This document shows, in pieces, positions 36,417-44,807 of a DNA stretch of 64,000 bases. The translations under genes and the position numbers were made by a program. Each line of letters opens with the position of its first letter. The stretch's first letter is position 1. The notes below the pieces were generated by a model. The model was not told the origin of the DNA. It saw nothing but the letters and a program-made list of their open reading frames with translations, and made no database searches. Origin of the DNA: Cytophagaceae bacterium (lineage in GTDB: Bacteria; Bacteroidota; Bacteroidia; Cytophagales; Cytophagaceae). The stretch lies in assembly GCA_021151805.1 (NCBI GenBank), contig JAGKWN010000002.1:32156-96155 (forward strand), given 5' to 3'.

Positions 36417-37863
36417 TGATATTTCAAGCAATATATTCGCGCTTGAAAATTTACTGATGAAAGAGACCCGTACTTTTTTAAAGGCCACATCTGGCGATGA
36501 GGGACTCAAGCTTGCTTTGAGTAAACCGGTTGATCTGGTCATTCTCGATGTGCAGATGCCGGAAATGGATGGCTTTGAGGTTGCAAACATGTTGAAGTCT
36601 AATAAACGGACAAAAGATATTCCGATCCTGTTTGCATCTGCCGAGTTGAAGGAACAGAAAAATATGCTTAAAGGGCTTGAAGAAGGAGCGATTGATTATT
36701 TATTCAAACCACTTGATCCGGAGATTACCAAAGCCAAGGTTAGTATGCTGATCCGGCTGGAGCTGCAACGCAAAGAACTGGTTGAAATTAATCATGCCCT
36801 GGAGAAATCTTCTATTCTAATTAATAACTGTCTGGATATTATCTGCACACTTGATGCGGAGACTTTGAAGTTCGAAGAATTCAATGTGGCCATGACAACG
36901 GTTTTAGGTTATTCGGCAGAAGAAATTGCAAACCAATCGTTGCTCTATTTTTTGAATGATGAAGATAAGACACTGGTTGAAACGAAAAAAAAATCAGATC
37001 AGGATACATTGTCATTTGAAACGAAAGTGATCTGTAAAGATCAATCTTATAAATGGCTGCAATGGAACATTGTTGTTAAAAACGGAAAGTGGTTTTCCAA
37101 TGCGCGCGATATTACGGAGCAAAAGAAAAAAGAAGATGAGATCATTCGTTTAAATCAGAATCTGCAGGAAAATATTCAGCAGCTGGAAATAGTAAATAAA
37201 GAACTGGAATCTTTTTCATATTCTGTTTCACATGACTTGCGGTCGCCACTGCGGGCGATAAGCAATTACTCACAGATGATTGAGGATCGCTTTGCTGAAG
37301 GCATGGATGAAAAGTTTAACGGCTTGCTGGATAATATTAAGCGTAATGCCATTAAAATGGATTCACTGATTGATGACTTATTAGCGTTTGCGCGCCTTGG
37401 TAAAAAGGCTATCCAGAAGCAGCATATTGATATGAATGAAATGGTACAGTTTACTTACCAGGAGATCCAGACTTCTTATAAAAAGGCGGAATTGATTGTT
37501 GAACAACTGCCGGAAATAAGCGCCGATTATAATTTGCTGAAACAGGTATTTGTAAACCTGCTTTCAAATGCGATCAAGTATTCCAGTAAAGTAGAAAATC
37601 CTCAAGTACATGTAGGCTCATTTAAAGATGAAAAGAAAAAGACAATCGTTTATTTTGTTAAAGACAACGGTGCTGGTTTTGACATGGACTACATGGATAA
37701 GTTGTTTGGTGTTTTTCAGCGATTACATAGCAGCAAAGAGTTTGAAGGTACTGGCGTAGGCTTGGCTATTGTAAAAAGAATTGTTGAAAAACACGGTGGC
37801 TCTGTGTGGGCTGAAGCCAAGGTCAATGAAGGTGCAACATTTTATTTCTCATTACCTCTTTGA
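36382..37863 (+). CDS. receiver-PAS-histidine kinase
   Basis: A 493-residue protein with an N-terminal receiver (Asp56 in LVILDVQMPEMDGF, Lys in DYLFKPL), a short coiled coil, a PAS domain (about 145-250, SSILINNCLDIICTLD), HisKA with His284 (SYSVSHDLRSPLRAISN) and HATPase (SNAIKYSSK, DNGAGFDMDYMDKLFGVFQRLH, GTGVGLAIVKRIV). The last type (phytochrome-like HATPase, FGVFQRLHSS) is common in Bacteroidetes. Its start overlaps cheB by 35 bases, so the products are probably made together. Confidence 0.93.
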   Translation: MKEGNATILIIDDISSNIFALENLLMKETRTFLKATSGDEGLKLALSKPVDLVILDVQMPEMDGFEVANMLKSNKRTKDIPILFASAELKEQKNMLKGLEEGAIDYLFKPLDPEITKAKVSMLIRLELQRKELVEINHALEKSSILINNCLDIICTLDAETLKFEEFNVAMTTVLGYSAEEIANQSLLYFLNDEDKTLVETKKKSDQDTLSFETKVICKDQSYKWLQWNIVVKNGKWFSNARDITEQKKKEDEIIRLNQNLQENIQQLEIVNKELESFSYSVSHDLRSPLRAISNYSQMIEDRFAEGMDEKFNGLLDNIKRNAIKMDSLIDDLLAFARLGKKAIQKQHIDMNEMVQFTYQEIQTSYKKAELIVEQLPEISADYNLLKQVFVNLLSNAIKYSSKVENPQVHVGSFKDEKKKTIVYFVKDNGAGFDMDYMDKLFGVFQRLHSSKEFEGTGVGLAIVKRIVEKHGGSVWAEAKVNEGATFYFSLPL

Positions 37864-37895
37864 AGTTTCAGGCAACACTTAGTTGATATGTGTTT

Positions 37896-37914
37896 TTTGT
37901 AAATTTTTTACAAA
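37896..37914. promoter_or_regulatory. inverted repeat upstream of dps
   Basis: TTTGTAA and TTACAAA flank a five-base spacer, 66 bases before the dps ATG and 33 bases after the kinase stop. It could be a regulator site for dps or a weak terminator of the kinase operon. Confidence 0.4.
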
Positions 37915-37980
37915 TGTGTGTAAATCATTCCATCCCAGGTTTTATCAACTTTGATTTAAATAATTTTAAATATCAACGTT

Positions 37981-38436
37981 ATGAAACTAGGTATCAGTGA
38001 AGAAAACATAAAAAAGAGTGTAAGCATGTTGTCTACTGCTTTGGCTGATGAGATGACCTTGTATGTAAAAACAAGAAAATTCCACTGGAATGTATCGGGA
38101 CAGAGTTTTATGGAATTGCACAAATTGTTCGAAGCGCAGTATACGCAGCTCGAAGCTGTGATTGATGAACTTGCAGAGCGTATTAATAAACTTGGCTCAA
38201 AGACTATTGGTACCATGGAGGAATTCGGAAAGATTACCCGCATAAAAGAAGCACCGGGGAAATATCCGGATCAGAAGGGGATGATCTCCGAATTACTTGC
38301 CGATCATGAAATGCTTATTGTGGAATTGAGAAAAGACATTGACGCCGACAGCGATGCGGGTACAACAGATTATTTTACCAAGTTGATACAAGACCATGAA
38401 TCCATTGCCTGGATTCTGAGAAGATATCTGAATTAG
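37981..38436 (+). CDS. dps: Dps-type ferritin-like protein
   Basis: A 151-residue Dps protein. The ferroxidase motif KFHWNVSGQSFMELHKLFEAQY is in the first third, and the helical C-terminus DHESIAWILRRYLN matches the family. Twelve subunits form a shell that oxidises and stores iron and protects DNA from peroxide. It is monocistronic, with an inverted repeat upstream and a strong terminator downstream. It has no extended lysine tail, so DNA binding may be weak. Confidence 0.95.
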   Translation: MKLGISEENIKKSVSMLSTALADEMTLYVKTRKFHWNVSGQSFMELHKLFEAQYTQLEAVIDELAERINKLGSKTIGTMEEFGKITRIKEAPGKYPDQKGMISELLADHEMLIVELRKDIDADSDAGTTDYFTKLIQDHESIAWILRRYLN

Positions 38437-38460
38437 TAAATAGAAATCTTTTAATTGATA

Positions 38461-38497
38461 ATCCTTTAGTTCTGTTTATGAGCTAAAGGATTTTTTT
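38461..38497 (+). terminator. rho-independent terminator of dps
   Basis: ATCCTTTAGTTC at 38461-38472 pairs with GAGCTAAAGGAT at 38480-38491 (one G-T pair), with a seven-base loop, followed by a run of T. Confidence 0.88.
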
Positions 38498-38510
38498 ATT
38501 AAATGTAAAT

Positions 38511-38549
38511 AAAAAAGAAACCCAATCGTAGGTCAGGCGATTGGGTTTC
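38511..38549 (-). terminator. terminator of the PepSY-like gene
   Basis: GAAACCCAATCG at 38517-38528 and CGATTGGGTTTC at 38538-38549 form a perfect 12-bp stem with a nine-base loop; on the minus strand it is followed by a U-run (A-run at 38511-38516 on the plus strand). Confidence 0.88.
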
Positions 38550-38570
38550 CAGGTAATAGTTAAAAAACAG

Positions 38571-39011
38571 TTACTCTTTACAGTCTTCTGTTTTTTTGTA
38601 ATTACCTTTTGAATCAAAGATAATTTTTTTGTCTTTAGCTTTTACGCCATAAGTAACAACGCCTGCTGGATCAGTCATTTTGTAATATTCTTTCATCATT
38701 ACATCTTTGTAATTTTGTTTGATGTAATCGGCTGCCGGAGCCGGTAAGTCTGATTCGTTGATTTTAATTTTGTTTTCAATCAGTTTGCCGGATGCATCAT
38801 AAACAGAATATGTTTTTGTTCCATTCTGATCATATTCAGCAACGTATTTTGAATCCATTTTTTTCCACTCAACCATTTTGATGTCCGAGTGAGACTTGCT
38901 GAAAGAAGTAGCTACTGGAGCCGGTACGTCTTTGTCCATTACTTTTTCTGACTGCGCATTTACCTGAAACGCAAATGCAGCTGCTGCTAGAAATACAATA
39001 ATCTTTTTCAT
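38571..39011 (-). CDS. secreted PepSY-like protein
   Basis: A 146-residue protein with a cleavable signal peptide (1-19, ending VNAQ). Two tandem repeats of a PepSY-like domain follow: VPAPVATSFSKSHSDIKMVEWKKMDSKYVAEY and LPAPAADYIKQNYKDVMMKEYYKMTDPAG; both share the P-A-P-x-A...F/Y pattern (each spelled here in part). Such Bacteroidetes proteins resemble beta-lactamase-inhibitor-like folds, but their targets are unknown. It ends at a strong hairpin and is monocistronic. Confidence 0.85.
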   Translation of the reverse strand: MKKIIVFLAAAAFAFQVNAQSEKVMDKDVPAPVATSFSKSHSDIKMVEWKKMDSKYVAEYDQNGTKTYSVYDASGKLIENKIKINESDLPAPAADYIKQNYKDVMMKEYYKMTDPAGVVTYGVKAKDKKIIFDSKGNYKKTEDCKE

Positions 39012-39144
39012 ATTTTTTTGTGTTAGCTGGATAATTGATTTAATACATAAAATTGTATTTTTTTATATAGATCCCTCTTACACCTTTTAAATAAAAGCTT
39101 ACATGATCTCAAGGTAATGTTGATAGTAGTAGATACGGGCGATG

Positions 39145-40038
39145 CTAGTCTCTTTTTACAAAGTCCTTTAACGCTTCGCCCAGGTTGATATGTGTAAATT
39201 TGAATCCATGTTCCAGTAATTTTTCAGGAATTACCCAACGGCTTTTTAAAACCAATTCAGTTTCTGTTCGGATCAATGCGGCACCTATTGTCAGCAACCA
39301 TTTCGGTGTAGGTAGTCCAAACGGCATGTGCATGGCTTTACGCAACTGCTGCATCAGAATTTTATTGGTGGAAGGATTCGGTGAAGAACAATTGTAGATG
39401 CCATGCATGTCTTCATGTGTTTGAATATAGCAGATGATATTTTTCAGATCTTCTATATGAAGCCAGCTGAAGTGTTGGTTACCCGATCCTTGTTTACCCC
39501 CTAAACCAAAACGTACCAGATTCTTTAGTGGAGACATTACACCTCCGTCTTCACCTAAAACAATCGCAATACGCAGCGCTACTTGCCGGCATTCCGGATA
39601 GTTAAAATGGAAAAAGGCTGCTTCCCATTGAGTGGCTATACCCACAGAGAATCCGCTGCCAATTTCACCGGTAGATTCGGTCATAGGCCTGTCTTCTGCG
39701 TGACGGTAGATGGTTGCTGTGCTGGAGTTGATCCAAAGCTTGGGCTTGTGTTTGCATTTTCCGATACAGTTACCCAGTATCGTTGTTGTTTCAACTCTTG
39801 AGCGTAAGATCTCTGCTTTGTTTTTATCGTTATAGCGGCAGTCGACAGATTTTCCTGCCAGATTAATCAGCATCTCTGCACCTTCCAGAGCTGTAACCAG
39901 CGCATCCTGATTTGTCCATTGAACAGAACCAGGTTGTCTTGAAATGATGATCACTTCATAGCCTGCATGAGTGAAATACTTTTCCAGATAGGTGCCGATA
40001 AAGCCGCTGCCTCCGGCTAAAATAATTTTCTTTTTCAT
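39145..40038 (-). CDS. TIGR01777-type NAD-dependent epimerase-like protein
   Basis: A 297-residue extended SDR of the YfcH/TIGR01777 family. The ATG at 40038 is used (MKKKIILAGGSGFIGTYLEKYF), which places the GxxGxxG motif at residues about 8-13. Other marks are LINLAGKSVDCRYNDKNK, SRVETT, INSSTATIYRH and the FSWLHIEDL and IYNCSSPNP blocks. The reaction is not known. It is the last gene of a five-gene minus-strand operon led by a GbsR/MarR-like regulator, starting one base after its neighbour. Confidence 0.9.
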   Translation of the reverse strand: MKKKIILAGGSGFIGTYLEKYFTHAGYEVIIISRQPGSVQWTNQDALVTALEGAEMLINLAGKSVDCRYNDKNKAEILRSRVETTTILGNCIGKCKHKPKLWINSSTATIYRHAEDRPMTESTGEIGSGFSVGIATQWEAAFFHFNYPECRQVALRIAIVLGEDGGVMSPLKNLVRFGLGGKQGSGNQHFSWLHIEDLKNIICYIQTHEDMHGIYNCSSPNPSTNKILMQQLRKAMHMPFGLPTPKWLLTIGAALIRTETELVLKSRWVIPEKLLEHGFKFTHINLGEALKDFVKRD

Positions 40039-40039
40039 A

Positions 40040-40489
40040 TTAGTAAATAAGTAAAGCCAGAACAATCATTCGATAAACGACCCATGTATAACAAAGGTAG
40101 GAAGGTAAATGCAGTTTCCTCACACGTCGCATATGATCCAGGAATAAGATACCCACGACGGTAAAGAAATAAAGCACATTCCATTCAATGTTCCATGATG
40201 AACACTCATTAATCAAAATCAGCGGCCATAATAAAGCTGAACCGAATAAAGCGACTAATAACATGTTGTAGTAATAAGTAAATATCCGGTTGCGGTATTT
40301 GTGAATCAGGAATGGAAACTGAAAGACTAGCTGACCCATTACGATCGCTGCCTCGAGTTTCCAGTCATAGGGGATACACAATAAAGGTTGTATCAATACA
40401 GAAAATCTGCTGAGTGTATATGCTGTAATGCTTATCGAAATAAGCATTACAGCAAACTGATAAACCTTGTTAGCCTTTTCAGGTTTCAT
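40040..40489 (-). CDS. multi-TM membrane protein, unknown
   Basis: A 149-residue protein with about five hydrophobic helices (FAVMLISISITAYTLS, AAIVMGQLVFQFPFLIH, YNMLLVALFGSALLWPLIL, VLYFFTVVGILFLDH, YTWVVYRMIVLALLIY). No family is recognised. It is in the middle of the operon, seven bases after the upstream gene and one base before the TIGR01777 gene. Confidence 0.75.
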   Translation of the reverse strand: MKPEKANKVYQFAVMLISISITAYTLSRFSVLIQPLLCIPYDWKLEAAIVMGQLVFQFPFLIHKYRNRIFTYYYNMLLVALFGSALLWPLILINECSSWNIEWNVLYFFTVVGILFLDHMRRVRKLHLPSYLCYTWVVYRMIVLALLIY

Positions 40490-40496
40490 TGTTGTA

Positions 40497-40898
40497 TTAT
40501 TTAACGGGTTGTGCTAAAGACTGGCTGGCTTTTCTTTTTCCGCGGAAGAACAATAGCAGGTTTAAGAAAAGGATTACACCAAGATAAATGGAGAAGCCGC
40601 CGATTTTATGGCTCAGTACTTCTATTAATTCCTGATGCGACTCAATACGGTAACTTTTTAAGATCAGTAATGCTGCACCTATATTCAGCAGGTAGAATCC
40701 AATCTCAAACAATCGGTTTGTGGCCAATGCAATTTCAGCCCTGCCATGAAAGATATCCATCATGAAGATCTTACTGTTTTTAAAGAGTGTTCTTGCAACC
40801 AATACAGTCATGGTAATGGCAATAGGTAAATAAATCAAATACGTTTTGATTGTTAATGAATTGTCAACGATTGCGGGTACTACATTCTGTGTTTCCAT
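40497..40898 (-). CDS. small membrane protein, paralogue of the next gene
   Basis: A 133-residue protein with four hydrophobic helices. It shares spacing and motifs with the adjacent 123-residue protein (LFKNSKIFMMDIFHGRAEIAL against LYKHGENFLMSIFRNRLEIVL, spelled in part), so the two arose by tandem duplication and may form a heteromer. The C-terminus is basic (FFRGKRKASQS). No known family is recognised. Confidence 0.75.
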   Translation of the reverse strand: METQNVVPAIVDNSLTIKTYLIYLPIAITMTVLVARTLFKNSKIFMMDIFHGRAEIALATNRLFEIGFYLLNIGAALLILKSYRIESHQELIEVLSHKIGGFSIYLGVILFLNLLLFFRGKRKASQSLAQPVK

Positions 40899-40905
40899 AA
40901 TTATA

Positions 40906-41277
40906 TCAGTTAGAAGTGGACGGATTACTTTTTTTCTCTATAAGAACAAATATTAAAATGTTTGTAAAGTGCATACACCCCAGCACCAGGTAAATGAACC
41001 CTATTTTAAAAGCAAGGAATTCAACACAATCTCCCACAGTTGTAAGTCCTTTATTTTGTTTAAGAAAGGGGAGTACAAAACCTGCGTTTACCAAATAAAA
41101 ACCTGTTAAAAGGATTTTATTTACCGGCAATACAATTTCCAGTCTATTCCGGAAGATCGACATCAGGAAATTTTCTCCGTGTTTATACAGGCTTTTCCCC
41201 AGGAAATAGGTTGTATTTCCGGCTATCAGTAAATACACCAAGGTGACTATGTAGCTTGTTTTCATATATTTAAACAT
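40906..41277 (-). CDS. small membrane protein, paralogue of the previous gene
   Basis: A 123-residue protein with four predicted membrane helices (for example IVTLVYLLIAGNTTYFLG and FLAFKIGFIYLVLGCMHF). The middle segment matches its neighbour, including N-K/R-x-L/F-x-x-G-F-Y-L. It is separated by 42 bases from the upstream regulator and by seven bases from the paralogue. The tandem pair and the third membrane protein may form one complex whose expression the regulator controls. Confidence 0.75.
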   Translation of the reverse strand: MFKYMKTSYIVTLVYLLIAGNTTYFLGKSLYKHGENFLMSIFRNRLEIVLPVNKILLTGFYLVNAGFVLPFLKQNKGLTTVGDCVEFLAFKIGFIYLVLGCMHFTNILIFVLIEKKSNPSTSN

Positions 41278-41319
41278 TCAGAACTTTCAATAAATATTGA
41301 AATAATGGTGTAAATTTTT

Positions 41320-41817
41320 TTACCTCAGTTTACCTAAGATTTTAAAAAACCAATTTTGATTTGATTTGATATAAAGCTCCAATACAGAATTAGTTTGGTT
41401 GGCAAATTTTAATAATTCTTTGGTTACTTTTTTGAATTCCTTGGCGTCATTGGTTTCACCTTCAACATCAGAAATTTCATTAAGTAATTTGAGAATAGGA
41501 TCTAATTCTCTGCGTTTACGCTCTTTAGCTACCTGAACGCTGATATTCATTATATCTTTATCGGCTTTGAAAAACTCCTTGCGTTCCCCTGAAACCAAGA
41601 CCTTTTCAGCCAAACCCCAGTCCATCAGAGCACGAAGATTCATATTGGCATTGCCTCTGGAAATCTTTAATTCCTCCATTACTTCTTCAGCAGAAAGAGG
41701 AGCGGCCGAAACCATTAACAATGCATGAATTTGTGCCATTGTACGGTTTACGCCCCAGCTGGAGCCTAATGTACCCCAGGCCTGTATGTATTTTTCTTTT
41801 GCTTCTGAATATTTCAT
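41320..41817 (-). CDS. GbsR/MarR-like transcriptional regulator
   Basis: A 165-residue DNA-binding protein; the ATG at 41817 gives MKYSEAKEKYIQAWGTLGSSWGVNRT and is preferred over upstream extensions. The winged helix is visible as MAQIHALLMVSAAPLSAEEVMEELKISRGNANMNLRALMDWGLAEKV (residues about 30-75; given in part), followed by a helical C-terminus. GbsR proteins repress osmoprotectant or stress genes; the ligand here is unknown. It is first in the operon with three membrane proteins and an SDR, and so is probably autoregulated. Confidence 0.85.
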   Translation of the reverse strand: MKYSEAKEKYIQAWGTLGSSWGVNRTMAQIHALLMVSAAPLSAEEVMEELKISRGNANMNLRALMDWGLAEKVLVSGERKEFFKADKDIMNISVQVAKERKRRELDPILKLLNEISDVEGETNDAKEFKKVTKELLKFANQTNSVLELYIKSNQNWFFKILGKLR

Positions 41818-42041
41818 ATTGTAAACGTATATGAATCTTATTGAACTTCCAAATATTATTGAAAGTTTATACGCGATAAATTGACCTAGTGTTATCAAAT
41901 CACCCTTTTTTACCAATCATTCTTTTAAAAGTGCATTATATAAAACATAACTATGTAAAGAATACAACGCTTGTTTTTTTTCCTGTAACGGTTATAAATG
42001 TGCAAACACCGAACTTTACAATATCATCAACAAATACAACT

Positions 42042-42155
42042 ATGAAAAGAAGAAGAAGAGTCAGCAATATATTCACTGCGGCATTTAAAATATTGAGCCT
42101 TGCATTTACCATTTATATGGTCATGTCGTTTTCTATTATGCTCATGAATCCGTGA
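42042..42155 (+). CDS. 37-residue membrane peptide
   Basis: A 37-residue open frame begins ATGAAAAGAAGAAGAAGA: a basic N-terminus MKRRRR followed by a hydrophobic helix (AFKILSLAFTIYMVMSFSIML). It is preceded by AACAACT-like sequence typical of starts in this genome, and followed by a hairpin. Transcription is plausible; function unknown. Confidence 0.5.
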   Translation: MKRRRRVSNIFTAAFKILSLAFTIYMVMSFSIMLMNP

Positions 42156-42178
42156 GTGAGAGTAACTTGATCATTTAT

Positions 42179-42207
42179 ATTTAAAGCGAAGTCTTTGCGC
42201 TTTAAAT
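42179..42207 (+). terminator. hairpin after the small peptide gene
   Basis: ATTTAAAGCG at 42179-42188 pairs with CGCTTTAAAT at 42198-42207; a second partial repeat TTGCGTTTAA and a T6 run follow, so a terminator is likely. Confidence 0.55.
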
Positions 42208-42351
42208 TGCGTCTTTGCGTTTAATTTTTTGTATAAGATTAATCTCCAGATTAAAATTCTAAAAATAACTGGTACCCCTATAAAGGACCAAAACTGCCCA
42301 GCATTACACCGGACAGCTCTGTTTCCCCAAAACATTTAATATGTTGAATGA

Positions 42352-44361
42352 TTATTTACTGACGATCCTGATTTCTACACGTCTGTTTAATTGTCTGCCT
42401 TTAGCAGTAGCATTGCTGGAAGCAGGATTTGATTCTCCGAAATGTTTTACAGCAATTCTATTTTTGTCAACCCAAGACTTTGCTATAAGATAGTTCGCCA
42501 CGGCTTCAGCACGCTTGTTGGATAATTTATCGTTGTATGCTTTTGTACCGATCGAATCCGCATATCCTGAAATATCTATTTTCATTGTACTGCTTTTTTT
42601 CAAAAGCTCAGCAAGTCTGTCCAGTTCAGGCTGCGATTCTTTTTTCAATTCGTATTTATTGAAATCAAAGAATACGTTGTTCAACGCTGCTATCTGTCCG
42701 GTTTCAATAGGTGTTAGGTACAAATCTTTTTCATATTCTTTGTATGCACTCATGGCCGTCAGGTCTATATTTTCATTGATGGAAATATAACCTTCTTTCT
42801 GTGCGGAGTATCCGTAATTGGCACCGGCTGGAAGTACTATTTTATATGACGCTGAATCGTAGTTTGAACTTGCAATACCAACTTCTTTCGCTGTCGTTAA
42901 ATTCTCAAACGAAATTTTTACTCCTTTTAATGGTTGCTTGGTTTTGCTGTCGTATACATGACCATGTACCAGTAATACCGGTTGAGGACTCAATAATGGC
43001 GGTAATTCCAGCACATACATGTCTACATCTTTTGAATCTGCTGCAACTTGTGAAGTAAAATATACTTGTTTACCAGAAGCGCTTAAAGAGAAGAACGATT
43101 CATCGTGTGCGCCATTAACAACAGGACCTAAATTTTCTGGTACTGACCAGTTTTGCCACGTATCATCCAGTCGTCTGCTCATGTATATATCTGTGCCACC
43201 ATAACCGCCGTGCCCATCGGAGGTGAAGTAAAGAGTTTTATCATCGGATGCCAGAAATGGCGCGTCTTCAATTCCATTCGTATTTATTTTGTCTCCTAGG
43301 TTCAATGGCTTGCTCCAGGTGTTATCCGTTTTCAGGAAGCTAACATACAGATCATTCTTCCCCTGACTATCACCTTTACGGTTATTCGAGATCATCAATA
43401 TCTTCTGACTGTTGCTCATGAAATAGCTAACCATTTCACTTTTGTTTTTGTCTTCATCTTCAATAACCAGACGTTCGGGCTTGCTCCAGCCGGTTGCTGT
43501 TTTGTGTGTCAGGGAAACACCATCAGACATGGTGCCATCAGAATAATAAGAGTTGCCAAGTAGAACGGTATTTCCATCCGGTGAAATGGAGTTGATGAAA
43601 TTTGGTTCTTCGTTATTCAACGGACAACCCATGTTATGGGCTTTGCCCCAGGTTTTATTTGTTGCATCCCAACGTGAAAACCATATATCTTCGATGTCCT
43701 TCTTTCCGCCCATATCTGCGGGATCACCGCTGCGGCTGAAATATAAGGTTTGTCCGTCGGGCGATACAAGCGGACCAATTTCCATATAATTGCTGTTAAC
43801 ACTATCGCTTAGTTTTTTAGCAACCATATTTGATTTGATCAGATCATTTTCACTTTGTTTCATCATAAAATGCTGGTCACTGGTTGTCATACCAATGGCA
43901 TCTATACCAACGGATAAACCATTTGGAATGATTGTAACTTTTACTGCAAGTACATTGAATGTTATTTCCTTCGCTGAAATATGTAATAAGCCATCTTTAG
44001 AAAGGTAGCCGTTCATTGTAGAAGAAAGCTGGTATTCTTTTCCATCTGCATCGTATACGTACACATTTGAAATGTGCCCAGGATTAAAAGATTCACCAAT
44101 GATGATTTGTTTTGGAACAATTGGTGTAAGGAATCCTACTTTAATAAAACTTTCCTTTTCACCAGGCTTTGGTTGCCAGGCACGAATACTCTCGCCCTGA
44201 TGCGGCAATGCATTGGGTTGGCCTAGTGCCTGTACAGCGGCATAATCTTTTGCTCCCTGCTGGCTGGAGTGATCCAGTACCTTGTATGCCCATTGAATCT
44301 GTTGTGCAGATGCGTTTAATGTAAAAGCTAATAGGAAAAGAAATAAAATTGTATGCTTCAT
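42352..44361 (-). CDS. OmpA-family protein with PD40 repeats
   Basis: A 669-residue envelope protein. It has a signal peptide (1-19), an N-terminal beta domain (about 22-165, QWAYKVLDHSSQQG), TolB/PD40-like propeller repeats (about 190-455, for example DGQTLYFSRSGD, DDKTLYFTSDGHGG), a carboxypeptidase-regulatory-like beta sandwich (about 465-545, VHGHVYDSKTKQPLKGV) and an OmpA peptidoglycan-binding domain (about 555-669, FFDFNKYELKKESQPEL, NKRAEAVANYL, NRRVEIRI). This layout is typical of Bacteroidetes outer-membrane or T9SS-linked anchors (PorE-like). The Ser-Asp rich repeats face the periplasm or surface. It stands alone. Confidence 0.9.
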   Translation of the reverse strand: MKHTILFLFLLAFTLNASAQQIQWAYKVLDHSSQQGAKDYAAVQALGQPNALPHQGESIRAWQPKPGEKESFIKVGFLTPIVPKQIIIGESFNPGHISNVYVYDADGKEYQLSSTMNGYLSKDGLLHISAKEITFNVLAVKVTIIPNGLSVGIDAIGMTTSDQHFMMKQSENDLIKSNMVAKKLSDSVNSNYMEIGPLVSPDGQTLYFSRSGDPADMGGKKDIEDIWFSRWDATNKTWGKAHNMGCPLNNEEPNFINSISPDGNTVLLGNSYYSDGTMSDGVSLTHKTATGWSKPERLVIEDEDKNKSEMVSYFMSNSQKILMISNNRKGDSQGKNDLYVSFLKTDNTWSKPLNLGDKINTNGIEDAPFLASDDKTLYFTSDGHGGYGGTDIYMSRRLDDTWQNWSVPENLGPVVNGAHDESFFSLSASGKQVYFTSQVAADSKDVDMYVLELPPLLSPQPVLLVHGHVYDSKTKQPLKGVKISFENLTTAKEVGIASSNYDSASYKIVLPAGANYGYSAQKEGYISINENIDLTAMSAYKEYEKDLYLTPIETGQIAALNNVFFDFNKYELKKESQPELDRLAELLKKSSTMKIDISGYADSIGTKAYNDKLSNKRAEAVANYLIAKSWVDKNRIAVKHFGESNPASSNATAKGRQLNRRVEIRIVSK

Positions 44362-44552
44362 TGTGCTGGTAAAATTATTTGCTCAAATATCATGCTCCTG
44401 AAATTGCATTGTTTTACAAAAAAACGGTTATGATTTATATAATTCACAGTTGTGGCAATACTGTAATTTTAATCTGTTTATATGTAACAGCCATGCAAAT
44501 TCTCGCAGGCATCTTTATGCATACATATTAAAAGCCCCAACCAATTAATATT

Positions 44553-44747
44553 ATGAATATCAAAAGAATTTTCGGAAGTGTACTTACTATCTTAGGTATT
44601 GCCAGTCTTATCTATACTGCTGTATTATTTACTAACTCTACGACTAATAACCATGCTGTAAAATCATTGATTACATTCGGTATATTAGGTTTTATCTTTT
44701 TTATTTCCGGAATAGGTTTGATTCGTATGATCAAAGACGAAGCATGA
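44553..44747 (+). CDS. small two-TM membrane protein
   Basis: A 64-residue protein with two hydrophobic helices (VLTILGIASLIYTAVLF and LITFGILGFIFFISGIGLI) linked by a short polar turn, basic at the N-terminus and with a charged C-terminus (RMIKDEA). It resembles small Bacteroidetes membrane proteins of unknown function. It is followed after 60 bases by the DUF4421-like gene. Confidence 0.8.
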   Translation: MNIKRIFGSVLTILGIASLIYTAVLFTNSTTNNHAVKSLITFGILGFIFFISGIGLIRMIKDEA

Positions 44748-44807
44748 TCGAGATATATTACTAGTAAATGCTTTAGGGAATAGCGAATTCAAATTAATAA
44801 TATTTTT

